This document shows positions 7,665 through 16,236 of a DNA stretch of 31,792 bases, in pieces. Location of the stretch: NCBI GenBank assembly GCA_038237665.1, contig JBBRYK010000031.1, forward strand, positions 1-31,792, written 5' to 3'. This DNA comes from JBBRYK01 sp038237665 (lineage in GTDB: Bacteria > Actinomycetota > Thermoleophilia > Gaiellales > Gaiellaceae). The notes under the pieces were generated by a model. That model saw only the letters and a list, made by a program, of their open reading frames with translations, was not told where the DNA came from and ran no database searches. Within the stretch, counting starts at the first letter, position 1, and each line of letters starts with the position of its first letter. The translations under genes were made by a program, and so were the position numbers.

Positions 7665-8930
7665 TCAGCGCAGCGCGGCCACGGCTCGCACGGCGCGGTC
7701 GACGTCGGCCTCGTCGTTGACGATGCTAGGGCCGAGCCGGATGTAGCGGGCCGCGTACGGGGTGACGCTGGCGACGATGCGGAAACGCTCGTAGAGCTGG
7801 TCGACCGCTGTCGATGGATCCACGCGCGGGTGCTCGAAGCAGACGAGCCCCGCCGAGAGCGCCTCGCTCACCGGCGTCTTCACGCGCACGCCGGGGATCG
7901 CCGCGAGGCCCGTCTTCAGACGCCGCGCGAGCGCATGTGTCCGCGCGGAGATTTTCGCCCGGCCGAGCGCGCGATGGAACTCGAAGGCCTCCGCGAGCGC
8001 CCAACGATGCTCGAAGGAATGAAAGCCACCCGGTGTGAGCTTCGGCCCGGGCGGGGTGGCGGACGTCTGGTACCCGAGCCAGCGGCCGTAGCTACGGCCG
8101 TCGAAGGTCGGGATCGTCGGCGAGAGGAGCGACGCATGGGCCGGGGCGGCCCAGACCAGCCCGGTGCCTCGCGGGCCGAAAAGCCACTTGTGGCAGCCGG
8201 ACGCAAAGAAGTCGCAGCCGAGACGGGCGACGTCGACATTCTCCGCACCGAAGCCGTGAACGCCGTCGAGGCAGAGGAGCACCCGGTCGGGCAGGGCGTC
8301 GCGGATACGCCGGATCGGCAGCTTGAGACCGCTGCTCGAATGCACCCACGTCAGGGCGACATAGCGGGTGCGGGGCCGGATCGCCTTCGTCAGCGCCTGG
8401 ACGATCTCGTCGGCCGAGACCTTCTCGAGGTCCCGGTAGAGCGGGATCCTGCGCACCCGGACGCTGTCGCGCTCGGCACGGAAGCGGAGCGACTCGTGCG
8501 TCGCGTAGAAGTCGTGGGTCGTCGTCAGGATCTCCTCCCCGGGCCGGACGCGGAGCCCGGCATAGAGGAGCGAGATACCCATGGTCGTCGAATCGGTCAG
8601 CGCGACCTGGTCGGCGTCCCCGCCCAGGTAGGCGGCCGCGAGCTGTCTGGCGGCGTCCTCCCGCGCTGCTTCGTTCTGATCGAGGTAGACGCGCGGGTCG
8701 CGGTCGAGCCCCCGTCGGTGGCGCTCGATGGCGTCGCGGACGCGCTTTGGGTGCGAGGCGAGCAGGAACGAGGTCAGCTGGAGGACGCTCGGGTCGAGGG
8801 CGAACTGCGCGCGCACGTCGTCCCAGGTCTCGAGCGACTCGGGCCACGTTTCCGCGGCGCGGGCGAGCCCGCCGGTCGCCCCCGCCCCCGCCGCCACGGC
8901 GGCGGCTGCCAGGAACTCGCGCCTACGCAT
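7665..8930 (-). CDS. Tat-exported class V aminotransferase family protein
   Basis: PLP-dependent fold-type I enzyme of the class V family (isopenicillin N epimerase/cysteine desulfurase-like), 421 residues. The N-terminus is a twin-arginine signal, MRRREFLAAAAVAAGAGAT, with an Ala-rich core ending near AARAAET. The PLP-binding Lys lies in ASGCHKWLFGPRGTGLVW, preceded by the LCLDGVHGFG segment with the cofactor-contacting Asp and His. This predicts a folded PLP protein exported outside the cytoplasm. It lies between the damaged nagZ and the amino acid importer, all on the minus strand, 64 bases before the importer start. A role in processing an extracellular amino acid or cell-wall compound is possible but unproven. 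Confidence 0.85.
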   Translation of the reverse strand: MRRREFLAAAAVAAGAGATGGLARAAETWPESLETWDDVRAQFALDPSVLQLTSFLLASHPKRVRDAIERHRRGLDRDPRVYLDQNEAAREDAARQLAAAYLGGDADQVALTDSTTMGISLLYAGLRVRPGEEILTTTHDFYATHESLRFRAERDSVRVRRIPLYRDLEKVSADEIVQALTKAIRPRTRYVALTWVHSSSGLKLPIRRIRDALPDRVLLCLDGVHGFGAENVDVARLGCDFFASGCHKWLFGPRGTGLVWAAPAHASLLSPTIPTFDGRSYGRWLGYQTSATPPGPKLTPGGFHSFEHRWALAEAFEFHRALGRAKISARTHALARRLKTGLAAIPGVRVKTPVSEALSAGLVCFEHPRVDPSTAVDQLYERFRIVASVTPYAARYIRLGPSIVNDEADVDRAVRAVAALR

Positions 8931-8980
8931 GCGCCGAGGATAGGCCCACGCAAGGCATATCCGTCAAAGGTGGCCGGTTG

Positions 8981-9841
8981 TTACGCGCCCGGCATCAGGA
9001 GCTCGGCCGCGGCCTGAAGGTTCGCGCGACCCCCGCCGAGCGTGGCGATGTATCCCGAGGCGGCCTGGGGACGCCACTGAGGTAGGCCGACATCGACCAC
9101 GACGACCCGCCGTGCCGCGAGCAGGAGCGCCTCAGCGGTTTCGCGCTGCCACGCGTGACGGTGTGGGTCGCGGAGGACGAGGACGACCTCGCGGCCGTCC
9201 ACTGCGGGCGACGCATCGCCAGCACCGAGCCGGACGGTCTCCGCACCCGGCAGCAGCTCGCCGAGCCCGTGCCTGGCCGCCCCGGCGGCGATCATGGGCT
9301 CCGGAACCAGCTCGATCACGAGCGCGGGGCCGGACAGCACGACATTGCCCTCCGCCTGCACCGCGCCTCGCGCCGTTTCCAACCCGATTCCGCGGTCGGC
9401 CCCGTCGCCTCCTCCCGGAACCCGTGCCGCCTCGACCCGGCTCGCCGCCTCTGCCAACCGCTCCTCCGGGACGCGCTCGACGAGCGCGCGGTGCATCTGC
9501 TCCAGCGCGTCAAGACCGAGCACTGCGCCGAGCATGACCGCATCGACGCCGGCCTCGAGGGCGCGAAGGGCGGCCTCCTCGACTCCCACGGTCGAGCTGA
9601 TCGCGCGCATCTCGACCGCATCGGACATGACCAGTCCGTCGAAGCCGAGCTCCTCATGCAGCAGCCCGGTGATGATCCGAGGGCTCAGCGTCGCCGGGGC
9701 GTCGTCGACGCCCTCGAGGCGGATGTGGGCGGTCATCACCGAGCGCACTCCCGCCGCGATCGCCGCACGAAACGGGAGCAGGGCCTCGGGGTGCAGCTCG
9801 GTCGAGGGCAGCTCCAGATGCGAGTCCTGGTGGGTGTCCCC
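8981..9841 (-). pseudogene. nagZ: 3' portion of nagZ-like GH3 beta-N-acetylhexosaminidase (fragment F)
   Basis: C-terminal part of a glycoside hydrolase family 3 enzyme. The minus-strand reading starts at GDTHQDSHLELP near 9841 and continues PFRAAIAAGVRSVMTAHI, then LGFDGLVMSDAVEMRAI, which carries the nucleophile-type Asp in the MSD motif, and runs to TAA at 8981. The His of the GDTHQDSH loop is the family's catalytic acid/base partner. Upstream of 9841 the minus strand no longer encodes NagZ; the preceding residues lie inverted on the plus strand at 9842-9901 and 10014-10292. About 40 residues expected between NTNPRNP and GDT are absent. As written, no intact protein can be made. Confidence 0.85.
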
Positions 9842-9901
9842 GTCGGCGTCGACGTGAATCTCGCGCCCGTCGCCGACGTGAACACGAACCCGAGGAACCC
9901 G
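9842..9901 (+). pseudogene. nagZ: inverted internal fragment of nagZ (fragment E)
   Basis: Sixty bases on the plus strand read VGVDVNLAPVADVNTNPRNP, a strongly conserved stretch of NagZ that should lie between the N-terminal part (10014-10292) and the C-terminal part (8981-9841). It is in the opposite orientation to the C-terminal fragment and is joined at its right side directly to the end of malG. The joins show only one to a few shared bases (ccccgt at the left, cg at the right). It is too short to be functional alone. Confidence 0.8.
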
Positions 9902-10017
9902 ACTGGGGCGGCCTCATGGCCGGTTCGACGCTGACCGCGATTCCCGTCGTCATCTTCTTCCTGCTCGTTCAGCGGCGGATCGCCTTCGGGCTGACCGCAG
10001 GCGCCGTCAAAGCGTGA
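9901..10017 (+). pseudogene. inverted 3' end of malG-type sugar permease gene
   Basis: The plus strand reads DWGGLMAGSTLTAIPVVIFF and then LLVQRRIAFGLTAGAVKA followed by TGA, which is the classic last transmembrane helix and C-terminus of a MalG-type sugar ABC permease. The rest of that permease is on the minus strand at 10293-10954, so this piece is inverted. The TGA overlaps the GTG start of the nagZ N-terminal piece (GTGA at 10014-10017). This shows that malG and nagZ were originally adjacent and translationally coupled. Confidence 0.85.
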
Positions 10018-10292
10018 ACGACGAAGATCGCTCGCGGCTCGCCGCGACATGCCTGCTACCGGGGTTTCAGGGGCCTTCCGTGCCCGACGAGCTGCGACCC
10101 TGGCTCGAGCGCGGGATCGGCGGCGTCGTGCTCTTCGGGTCGAACATCGTCGATCCGGAGCAGCTGGCTGGGCTGACTGCGGAGCTGCACCACGAGCGGC
10201 CGGGGCTGCTCGTCATGACCGACGAGGAGGGCGGAGACGTCACGCGGCTCGAGACGGCGCGAGGGAGCTCGTATCCGGGAAACCTTGCGCTG
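10014..10292 (+). pseudogene. nagZ: inverted 5' portion of nagZ (fragment D)
   Basis: Starts GTG at 10014, coupled to the malG end. It encodes the NagZ N-terminus: RGIGGVVLFGSNIVDPEQLA, then LLVMTDEEGGDVTRLE (the DEEGG substrate-binding loop) and SSYPGNLAL. NagZ similarity ends at about 10292. The plus strand then continues open to 10535, but that is only the antisense of the minus-strand malG piece. The following residues of NagZ, roughly 20-25 before VGVDVN, are missing. This enzyme would release GlcNAc from muropeptides or chitobiose; here it is split into three pieces in two orientations. Confidence 0.85.
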
Positions 10293-10514
10293 GTCTTGGA
10301 GGAGGACGCTCGCGAAGATGTACTCGTTCCAGCTCGTGATGAAGGCGAAGACCGACGTCGCCACGAGCCCGGGCGCGACCAGCGGAAGCAGGATCCGGAC
10401 GAAGGCCCCGACCCGGCTCGACCCGTCCACCATCGCCGCCTCCTCCAGCTCGCGCGGGATGCCGATCAGGAAACCACGCAGCGTCCAGATCGTGAACGGC
10501 AGGACGAAGGTCAT
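10293..10514 (-). pseudogene. middle fragment of malG-type sugar permease gene
   Basis: The minus strand reads TFVLPFTIWTLRGFLIG, the EAA loop IPRELEEAAMVDGSSRVGAF, and a membrane segment up to SWNEYIFASVLLQDQ, all typical of MalG permeases. Permease similarity stops at about 10293, where the sequence turns into antisense nagZ. The missing continuation is found inverted at 9901-10017, minus about 20 residues. At its start it is out of frame with the 5' fragment: the 5' piece ends LARQ and TGA at 10511, and around 15 residues expected between LARQ and TFVLPF are absent. Confidence 0.85.
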
Positions 10515-10954
10515 TGCCGGGCGAGGACGACGTAGAGCGGAATGATCAATCCCGCCTGCGGCAGCATCTGGATCCCGATCATTCCCACGATGAAGACCTT
10601 TCGGCCCGTGAAGCGGAACTTCGCTAGGGCGACGGCAGCGAAGAACGCCAGCACCGTCGAGAGGGCGACGGTGACGCAGACGATGATCAAGCTGTTCTTG
10701 ACGTCGACCCAGAAGAACGGCCGGTGCATCGCGTCGATGAAGTGCTGAATCGTCGGATGCACGGAGAACCAGGTCGGCGTGAGGCTGTTGATCTGGTCGG
10801 TCGGCTTGAAGGCCGTCGAGATCATCCAGAAGACGGGGAAGACGAGCACGACGAACAGCGCGAGGGCAACGAGGTTCCAGCCCGCACGGCGAGCCCGGCG
10901 CTGCCTCAGTCGGCGGGCGCGCGTCCGCGCGGCCTCCGGCGCCAGCGCGGTCAC
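10511..10954 (-). pseudogene. 5' fragment of malG-type sugar permease gene
   Basis: Starts GTG at 10954, overlapping the malF stop (GTGA). The N-terminus has an Arg-rich cytoplasmic stretch, a first helix WNLVALALFVVLVFPVFWMI, and STAFKPTDQINSLTP. A second helix (NSLIIVCVTVALSTVLAFFA) and MLPQAGLIIPLYVVLARQ follow. It then hits TGA where MalG proteins continue through a short loop into TFVLPFTIW. A gap of roughly 45 bases that also shifts frame explains this. Partner of MalF in the sugar importer; as written it cannot give a full permease. Confidence 0.85.
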
Positions 10955-11913
10955 GTCACGTCTCCCATCTTGACCATGCAGCGGACGTAGAAGACGCTCA
11001 TCACCGCGACCATCACCAGCATCAGGACGGAGATGGCCGCGCCGCGCCCGAATTCGCTCTCGGCATAGCCCTTCTGGACCAGGTAGACGCCCATCAGGTA
11101 GTTCGAGGGGTTCAGGTGCTCCTTCCCGATCAGCAGGTACGGCTGCGTGAAGATGCCGAAGTCCCAGATGATCGAGAGGCTCGTCAGGATCAGGAAGATC
11201 GGCTTCAGGATCGGGAAGGTCACGTCGCGGAAGACGCGCCACGGCGGCGCCCCGTCGACGGTGGCCGCCTCGACCAACTCTCCGGGAACCTGCGCAAGAC
11301 CCGCGTACACGGTGACGACGACGAACGGGAGCGCCCCCCAGACCACGAGCGTCGTCACGAGCGCCAGTTGCGCGAATGGCGTCGTGTACCAGTCGTGCTG
11401 CCCGAGCCCGAGCGCGTAGTTGACGACCCCGTTCTGGTAGTTCGTCATCCAGTACCAGACCTGGACGCCGACGACCGGCGGCATTGCCCAGACGAGCATC
11501 AACCCCACCCCGAGCAGCACGCGCACGACGGCGCTGATGCGCGTCATCAGGAGGGCGATCAGCGTCCCGAGCACCATCGTCAGGCCGACGTTGGCGATCG
11601 TGAAGATGACCGTCCGCAGGAGCGTCCGCCAGAAAACGCCGTCGTGCAGGACTGCCCCGTAGTTGTCGAGCCCGATCCACTGGCCCTTGCGCCGGATCAG
11701 CTCGAAGAGGCCGTAGTGCTGGAGCGAGAGCCAGCCGAGCTCGTAGAGGGGATATGCCAGCACCGCGCCGACGACCACGGTCGCCGGCGCGACCAGCGCA
11801 TACGGGACGGCTCCGCGGAGGAACCGTTCCCGCCTGAGACGGCTTCGCCGCCGAGACGCTCTGAGTGAGGTCTCGGCGGCGAGGGCCGTGCTGGGGAGCT
11901 CGCTACTCGACAA
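10951..11913 (-). CDS. sugar ABC transporter permease, MalF type
   Basis: Inner-membrane permease of 320 residues. After a basic N-terminus (RASRRRSRLRRERFLR) come the first helix VPYALVAPATVVVGAVLAYP and further helices. The EAA loop reads LVEAATVDGAPPWRVFRDV, and the C-terminus is VFYVRCMVKMGDVT. The start at TTG 11913 is the longest choice, 24 bases after the binding-protein stop; later starts are possible, since the first 25 residues are not conserved. The stop overlaps the malG GTG. It belongs to the amino-sugar locus; the substrate is inferred from murQ, nagA and nagZ to be GlcNAc- or MurNAc-containing sugar. Confidence 0.88.
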   Translation of the reverse strand: MSSSELPSTALAAETSLRASRRRSRLRRERFLRGAVPYALVAPATVVVGAVLAYPLYELGWLSLQHYGLFELIRRKGQWIGLDNYGAVLHDGVFWRTLLRTVIFTIANVGLTMVLGTLIALLMTRISAVVRVLLGVGLMLVWAMPPVVGVQVWYWMTNYQNGVVNYALGLGQHDWYTTPFAQLALVTTLVVWGALPFVVVTVYAGLAQVPGELVEAATVDGAPPWRVFRDVTFPILKPIFLILTSLSIIWDFGIFTQPYLLIGKEHLNPSNYLMGVYLVQKGYAESEFGRGAAISVLMLVMVAVMSVFYVRCMVKMGDVT

Positions 11914-11937
11914 AGAGAGACGGGCTCCGTTCGGGGG

Positions 11938-13112
11938 TCACGAAGCGTTCAGAACCGACTCGATGTTGTCCTGCGCCGACGCGGCGGCCTGCTTGACCGA
12001 CAGCTTCCCAGTCAGGATCTGGGCCAGCATGTTGCGGAGGATGTTGCCGTTCTCCACGTTGACCCAGTTCTTGGACGTCGGGACGAACCAGCTGCGGCTG
12101 GCCGCCTTCTCGTTCACCTTGGAGGGGTTGACCAGCGACGTCGTGTTCGGGATGTTCCCGATCGCCTGCAGCGCCTTCATCGCATCGGTAGATGTGTAGG
12201 CCTTGATCCAGGCCTCGGCGAGCGCCTTGTCTCCACCGACGGGAACTGCGAGGTCCGAGCCGCCGAGGAAGCCGGGGATGACCTTGCCCTTCTCGTGGCT
12301 CGGCATCACGAACTGACCGGTGACGCCCTTGAACTTGCCGACGCAGCAGCTGAACCAGGCGGGGCCGATCATCGACGCTGCCTGGCCCTGGCCGTACACG
12401 TCGTACGGGTTCGGATGGGCCTCATCGGTCGTCTTGCTCGCCCTCGACGCCGCCAGGAAGAAGTTCTTGTAGGCGGTGAGGCCGGCAACCGACTTCGGCG
12501 ACGTGAGGAGGCCATGCCACTTGCCGCTCACCTGGGTCGCGATTCCTCCGCCGTAGTCGAAGACGAAGCTCAGCGCCGCGTACCAGTCGGTTCCGGCGAT
12601 GTAGACGGGCGAGAAGCCCTTGGTCTTGCCGAACTTCGCGTTCAGCTTTTTCGCGCTCGCCGTGTACTCGGCGAGGCTGGTCGGGATCTTGATCCCGGCC
12701 TGCTTGAACTAATCCGTCCGGTAGGTCACGACCCGCGAGCCCGCGTAGTACGGCACGCCGTAGAGCTTCCCGTTGTACCGGCCCGAGGCGGCCAATCCCG
12801 CAAGCCACGTGCTCGAGTTCGGGAACGAGCCTTTGTCCGCGGACAGGTCCTGGAAGGCCCCCGCGGCCATGTACTTCGTCATCTCGGTGTTGCCCATCTC
12901 GATCACGTCCGGCGAGTTGCCGCCGGCGAGCGTCGCGTCGAACTTCTGGAGGTGAGCCCCCCAGGTCTGGTACTGGATGTTGACGCTGGCGCCCGTGTCC
13001 TTCTCGAACTGGGCACCCGGCTCGTGCCGCCGGACGCTCCGCCGGACACCGTCGCGACCACGGTCGCAAGGGCGGCGGCGAGCGTGAGCACAGCAATGAT
13101 GCGCGTTCTCAT
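11938..13112 (-). pseudogene. sugar ABC transporter substrate-binding protein gene, broken by a gap and a nonsense codon
   Basis: Family 1 extracellular sugar-binding protein. It starts MRTRIIAVLTLAAALATVVA, a Sec signal without a lipobox Cys, after GGAGGA. Near 13018-13030 the frame changes from ASGGT to AQFEKDTGASVNIQYQTWG. Family members have about 20 extra residues here, so a short stretch is lost with a frame change. The second piece runs through SPDVIEMGNTEMTKYMAAGA to VVTYRTD and stops at TAG (12709-12711). Beyond it the same frame continues perfectly (FKQAGIKIPTSLAEYTA) to the end at 11938. The stop stands where family members usually have Leu, so TTG to TAG is the simplest change. 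An internal ATG at 12531 could give only a C-terminal fragment. Confidence 0.85.
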
Positions 13113-13171
13113 AGACGCTCCTCCACCTTGAGGTTGACGGCCTCCGCCTGAAACCGCGGCTCCGGCCGGAC

Positions 13172-13189
13172 AAGTGGTTCAGACCACTT
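13172..13189. promoter_or_regulatory. dre-like operator upstream of the sugar importer genes
   Basis: Perfect inverted repeat AAGTGGTTCAGACCACTT with 7-base arms and a 4-base centre. It matches the actinobacterial DasR/GntR (HutC) operator pattern A[C/G]TGGTCTAGACCA[C/G]T at all positions except in the central four bases. It lies between the binding-protein start (13112) and the gntR stop (13229), just downstream of the predicted promoter, where a bound repressor would block transcription. The adjacent gene encodes a HutC-type GntR protein, the likely binder. Confidence 0.7.
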
Positions 13190-13202
13190 GGTCACGCCGG
13201 GA

Positions 13203-13232
13203 AGAATGGCACAGGTGGCCACATCATGTCAA
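13203..13232 (-). promoter_or_regulatory. predicted promoter of the sugar importer operon
   Basis: On the minus strand a consensus -35 TTGACA (13232-13227) and a weak -10 CATTCT (13208-13203) are 18 bases apart. The predicted start of transcription falls just before the dre-like palindrome. The -35 overlaps the last codons of gntR. Confidence 0.4.
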
Positions 13233-14043
13233 GACCAATCTGCAACTTCCCGCCTTTCCCAGCGCAAATTGCCGTCCATCGTCGCCATCGTGGTACTAGC
13301 CACTCCGTCACCGTCGCGCTCCGCGGAGTGCTTCCGAAGCCGTCCCTGTGGCGCCCGGTTGAGCTCGGTGACGAGCCTGTACCGGTCGCCGCGGTAGATC
13401 GAGCGCACGTATTCGACGACGTCCCCGGCGGCAGCGTGCGTGACCCGCTCGAACAGGAAGGCGGGCGAATGCAGCGGAACGCCAAGCGCCTCGGATTCCT
13501 CCTCATTCGTGACCGTGGGCTCGATCGTCTGCACGCCGCCGACGATGACGGTGCCGTACCTGCCTTTGAGCAGCTCGTAGAAGGACCCGCCTTCGAGGTC
13601 CCGGGCAGAAAGTCCGGGGACGAGCGCCTCCCGAACGTGCAGCGTCTCGATCGCCATCGTCTCGCGGTCGGCGAGGCGCAGGCGCTTGATCACCACGACC
13701 GGCTCGGAGGGCGAGACGTGGAGCACTCGGCCGAGGCGCGCTCCGGCCGGGACGGTACGGAGCTCGAGCGTCTTGCTCCCGGGCGCCATGCCGCGCCGGC
13801 GCATGTCCTCGGTGAACGAGGTCATGGTCAGCTCCTGCGCGATCTTCGGCTCGCTGACGAACGTCCCGGAGCCACGGCGGCGGACGAGGTAGCCCTCGCG
13901 AACGAGGTCGTCGAGCGCCGCGCGCACGGTCAGCCGGGAGACGCCGAGGTCGGTGCTGAGCTGGCGTTCCGAGGGGATCGACTTGCCGACGTCGAGCTGC
14001 TCGATCAGATCGAGCACTCGGTCGCGGGTTTCGCTCTGCTTGG

Positions 14044-14047
<4 letters not shown>
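13229..14047 (-). CDS. GntR family (HutC/DasR-type) transcriptional regulator
   Basis: A 272-residue regulator. It has an N-terminal winged helix (residues about 5-70: IPSERQLSTDLGVSRLTVRA, then LVRRRGSGTFV) and a C-terminal UTRA effector domain (PVVVIKRLRLADRETMAIET, then EYVRSIYRGDRYRLVTELNR). The GTG start overlaps the upstream ATPase stop (GTGA), so regulator and ATPase are co-translated. DasR relatives sense GlcN-6-P or GlcNAc-6-P, which matches the murQ/nagA context. About 40 residues after ELNR look non-conserved (basic, SAERDGDGVASTT), longer than the family norm, and may reflect a lost stop or 3' frame change. It is the probable repressor of both dre-like sites. Confidence 0.88.
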
Positions 14048-15240
<1,193 letters not shown>

Positions 15241-15255
15241 CGTGCCTCCCCCGAG

Positions 15256-15285
15256 AGCATAAGACCAAAGCGCGTTGTACCACAA
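15256..15285 (-). promoter_or_regulatory. predicted promoter of the ugpC-gntR genes
   Basis: On the minus strand TTGTGG (15285-15280) and TATGCT (15261-15256) are 18 bases apart, followed by the GGGGGAGG ribosome-binding site and the ATG at 15240. The -35 lies inside the TACCA-CAAA-TGGTA inverted repeat (15278-15291) next to the dre-like site, so the same repressor could control both directions. Confidence 0.4.
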
Positions 15286-15300
15286 ATGGTATTGACCACT
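15278..15300. promoter_or_regulatory. dre-like operator in the divergent ugpC / murQ promoter region
   Basis: AATGGTATTGACCACT (15285-15300) has the TGGT-N4-ACCA core and right half (ACCACT) of the DasR-type dre site. It overlaps a second inverted repeat, TACCA-CAAA-TGGTA, at 15278-15291. The right half-site overlaps the -35 (TTGACC) of the murQ promoter and the left repeat overlaps the ugpC -35. It resembles the perfect palindrome at 13172-13189, so one regulator probably controls the whole amino-sugar locus. Confidence 0.65.
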
Positions 15301-15320
15301 TATAGCCCGGTTGCTTAGAC
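15292..15320 (+). promoter_or_regulatory. predicted murQ promoter giving a very short or absent leader
   Basis: TTGACC (15292-15297), a 17-base spacer, then TTAGAC (15315-15320). The expected transcription start is around 15327, between the GTG at 15322 and the ATG at 15331. No ribosome-binding site precedes either start. The mRNA may therefore be nearly leaderless, a common arrangement in actinobacteria. Confidence 0.4.
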
Positions 15321-15321
15321 T

Positions 15322-16236
15322 GTGGCGAAGATGACGACGCCCCCGGAGCTCGACGACATCGTCACCGAGGCACGCGCCGTCGACGCGGCCGATCTCGACC
15401 TCCGCTCGACGCGCGAGCTCGTTGCACTGATGAACGACCAGGACGCGGGCGTGTCGGCGGCCGTTGCGGAGGCGGAGGCCGCGATTGTCGAGGCGATCGA
15501 AGCGATTGCCGAGAGGCTCGCGGGCGGCGGCCGGCTCATCTACGTCGGCGCCGGGACCTCCGGGGGCCTGGCCACGCTGGACGCGGCCGAGTGCCACGCG
15601 ACGTTCTCCACCCCACCGGAGCAGGTGACTGCCGTGGTCGCCGGCGCCGACCTCACCTCGGCACTCGAGCGCTACGCGGCCGAGGACGACGTCGAGGCGG
15701 GACGCCGCGATCTCGAAGCCCTGCGCCCCGGGGCGTCGGACGCCGTGGTGGGCGTGAGCGCGAGCGGGGAGACACCGTACGTCCTCAGCGCCCTTCGCAC
15801 CGCGCAGACCTCGGGCGCGCTGACCGTGGCCCTCGTCTGCAACCGTGGGTCCGAGCTCGGGCGACTGGCCGATCGGGAGATCGCCGTCGTCGTCGGTCCA
15901 GAGGTTGTCGCAGGCTCGACGCGGCTGAAGGCCGGCACGGCCCAGAAGCTCGTCCTAAGCATGCTCTCGACGATCTCGATGGTGCGGCTCGGCAAGACCT
16001 TCGGCAACCTGATGGTCGACGTCCAGCCCGCGAACGCCAAGCTCCGCGAGCGCGTCCGGCGGATCGTCCAGGCGGCCACGGGGGCAACCTCGACCGAAGT
16101 CGAAGCTGCGTTTGTTGCCACAAATGGCAACGCCAAGGTAGCGATCGTCTCCTTGCTGGCCGACGTGGACGCCGAGACGGCGCAGCGGCGGCTCGAATCG
16201 GCGCAGGGAAACGTGCGGCGGGCTCTCCTGCGATGA
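15322..16236 (+). CDS. murQ: N-acetylmuramic acid 6-phosphate etherase
   Basis: MurQ cleaves the lactyl ether of MurNAc-6-P, giving GlcNAc-6-P and D-lactate, in the cytoplasm. The SIS domain shows GRLIYVGAGTSGGLATLDAA followed by ECHATF with the catalytic Glu, then VGVSASGETPYVLSAL and the family signature GSTRLKAGTAQKL. The pair FGNLMVDVQPANAKL is diagnostic of MurQ. Length of 301-304 residues is normal. Start: GTG 15322 or ATG 15331; the inferred promoter favours the ATG. The stop overlaps the nagA ATG (ATGA). It indicates that this locus uses muramic acid compounds, not just chitin sugars. Confidence 0.95.
   Translation: MAKMTTPPELDDIVTEARAVDAADLDLRSTRELVALMNDQDAGVSAAVAEAEAAIVEAIEAIAERLAGGGRLIYVGAGTSGGLATLDAAECHATFSTPPEQVTAVVAGADLTSALERYAAEDDVEAGRRDLEALRPGASDAVVGVSASGETPYVLSALRTAQTSGALTVALVCNRGSELGRLADREIAVVVGPEVVAGSTRLKAGTAQKLVLSMLSTISMVRLGKTFGNLMVDVQPANAKLRERVRRIVQAATGATSTEVEAAFVATNGNAKVAIVSLLADVDAETAQRRLESAQGNVRRALLR

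Noticed and set aside
6648..9017. Very long plus-strand open frame (789 residues) opposite the amino acid importer and aminotransferase
   Set aside because: It is a His/Arg/Glu-rich shadow of high-GC genes on the other strand, spans several intact minus-strand genes and has no recognisable domain.
9842..10292. Programmed invertible switch (recombinase-controlled)
   Set aside because: No inverted repeats of useful length flank the block, no invertase gene is in the window, and sequence is lost at the joins.
10293..10535. Continuation of the nagZ N-terminal frame to 10535 as a 173-residue protein
   Set aside because: After 10292 the residues are antisense of malG; no NagZ similarity remains, so it is a junction product only.
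12295..13131. Plus-strand open frame of 278 residues across the broken binding-protein gene
   Set aside because: Shadow frame; the minus strand keeps clear sugar-binding-protein sequence.
15241..15597. Longer start for ugpC, upstream of 15240
   Set aside because: Residues before MAEIRLEH are not conserved and run antisense into murQ; a strong ribosome-binding site precedes 15240.
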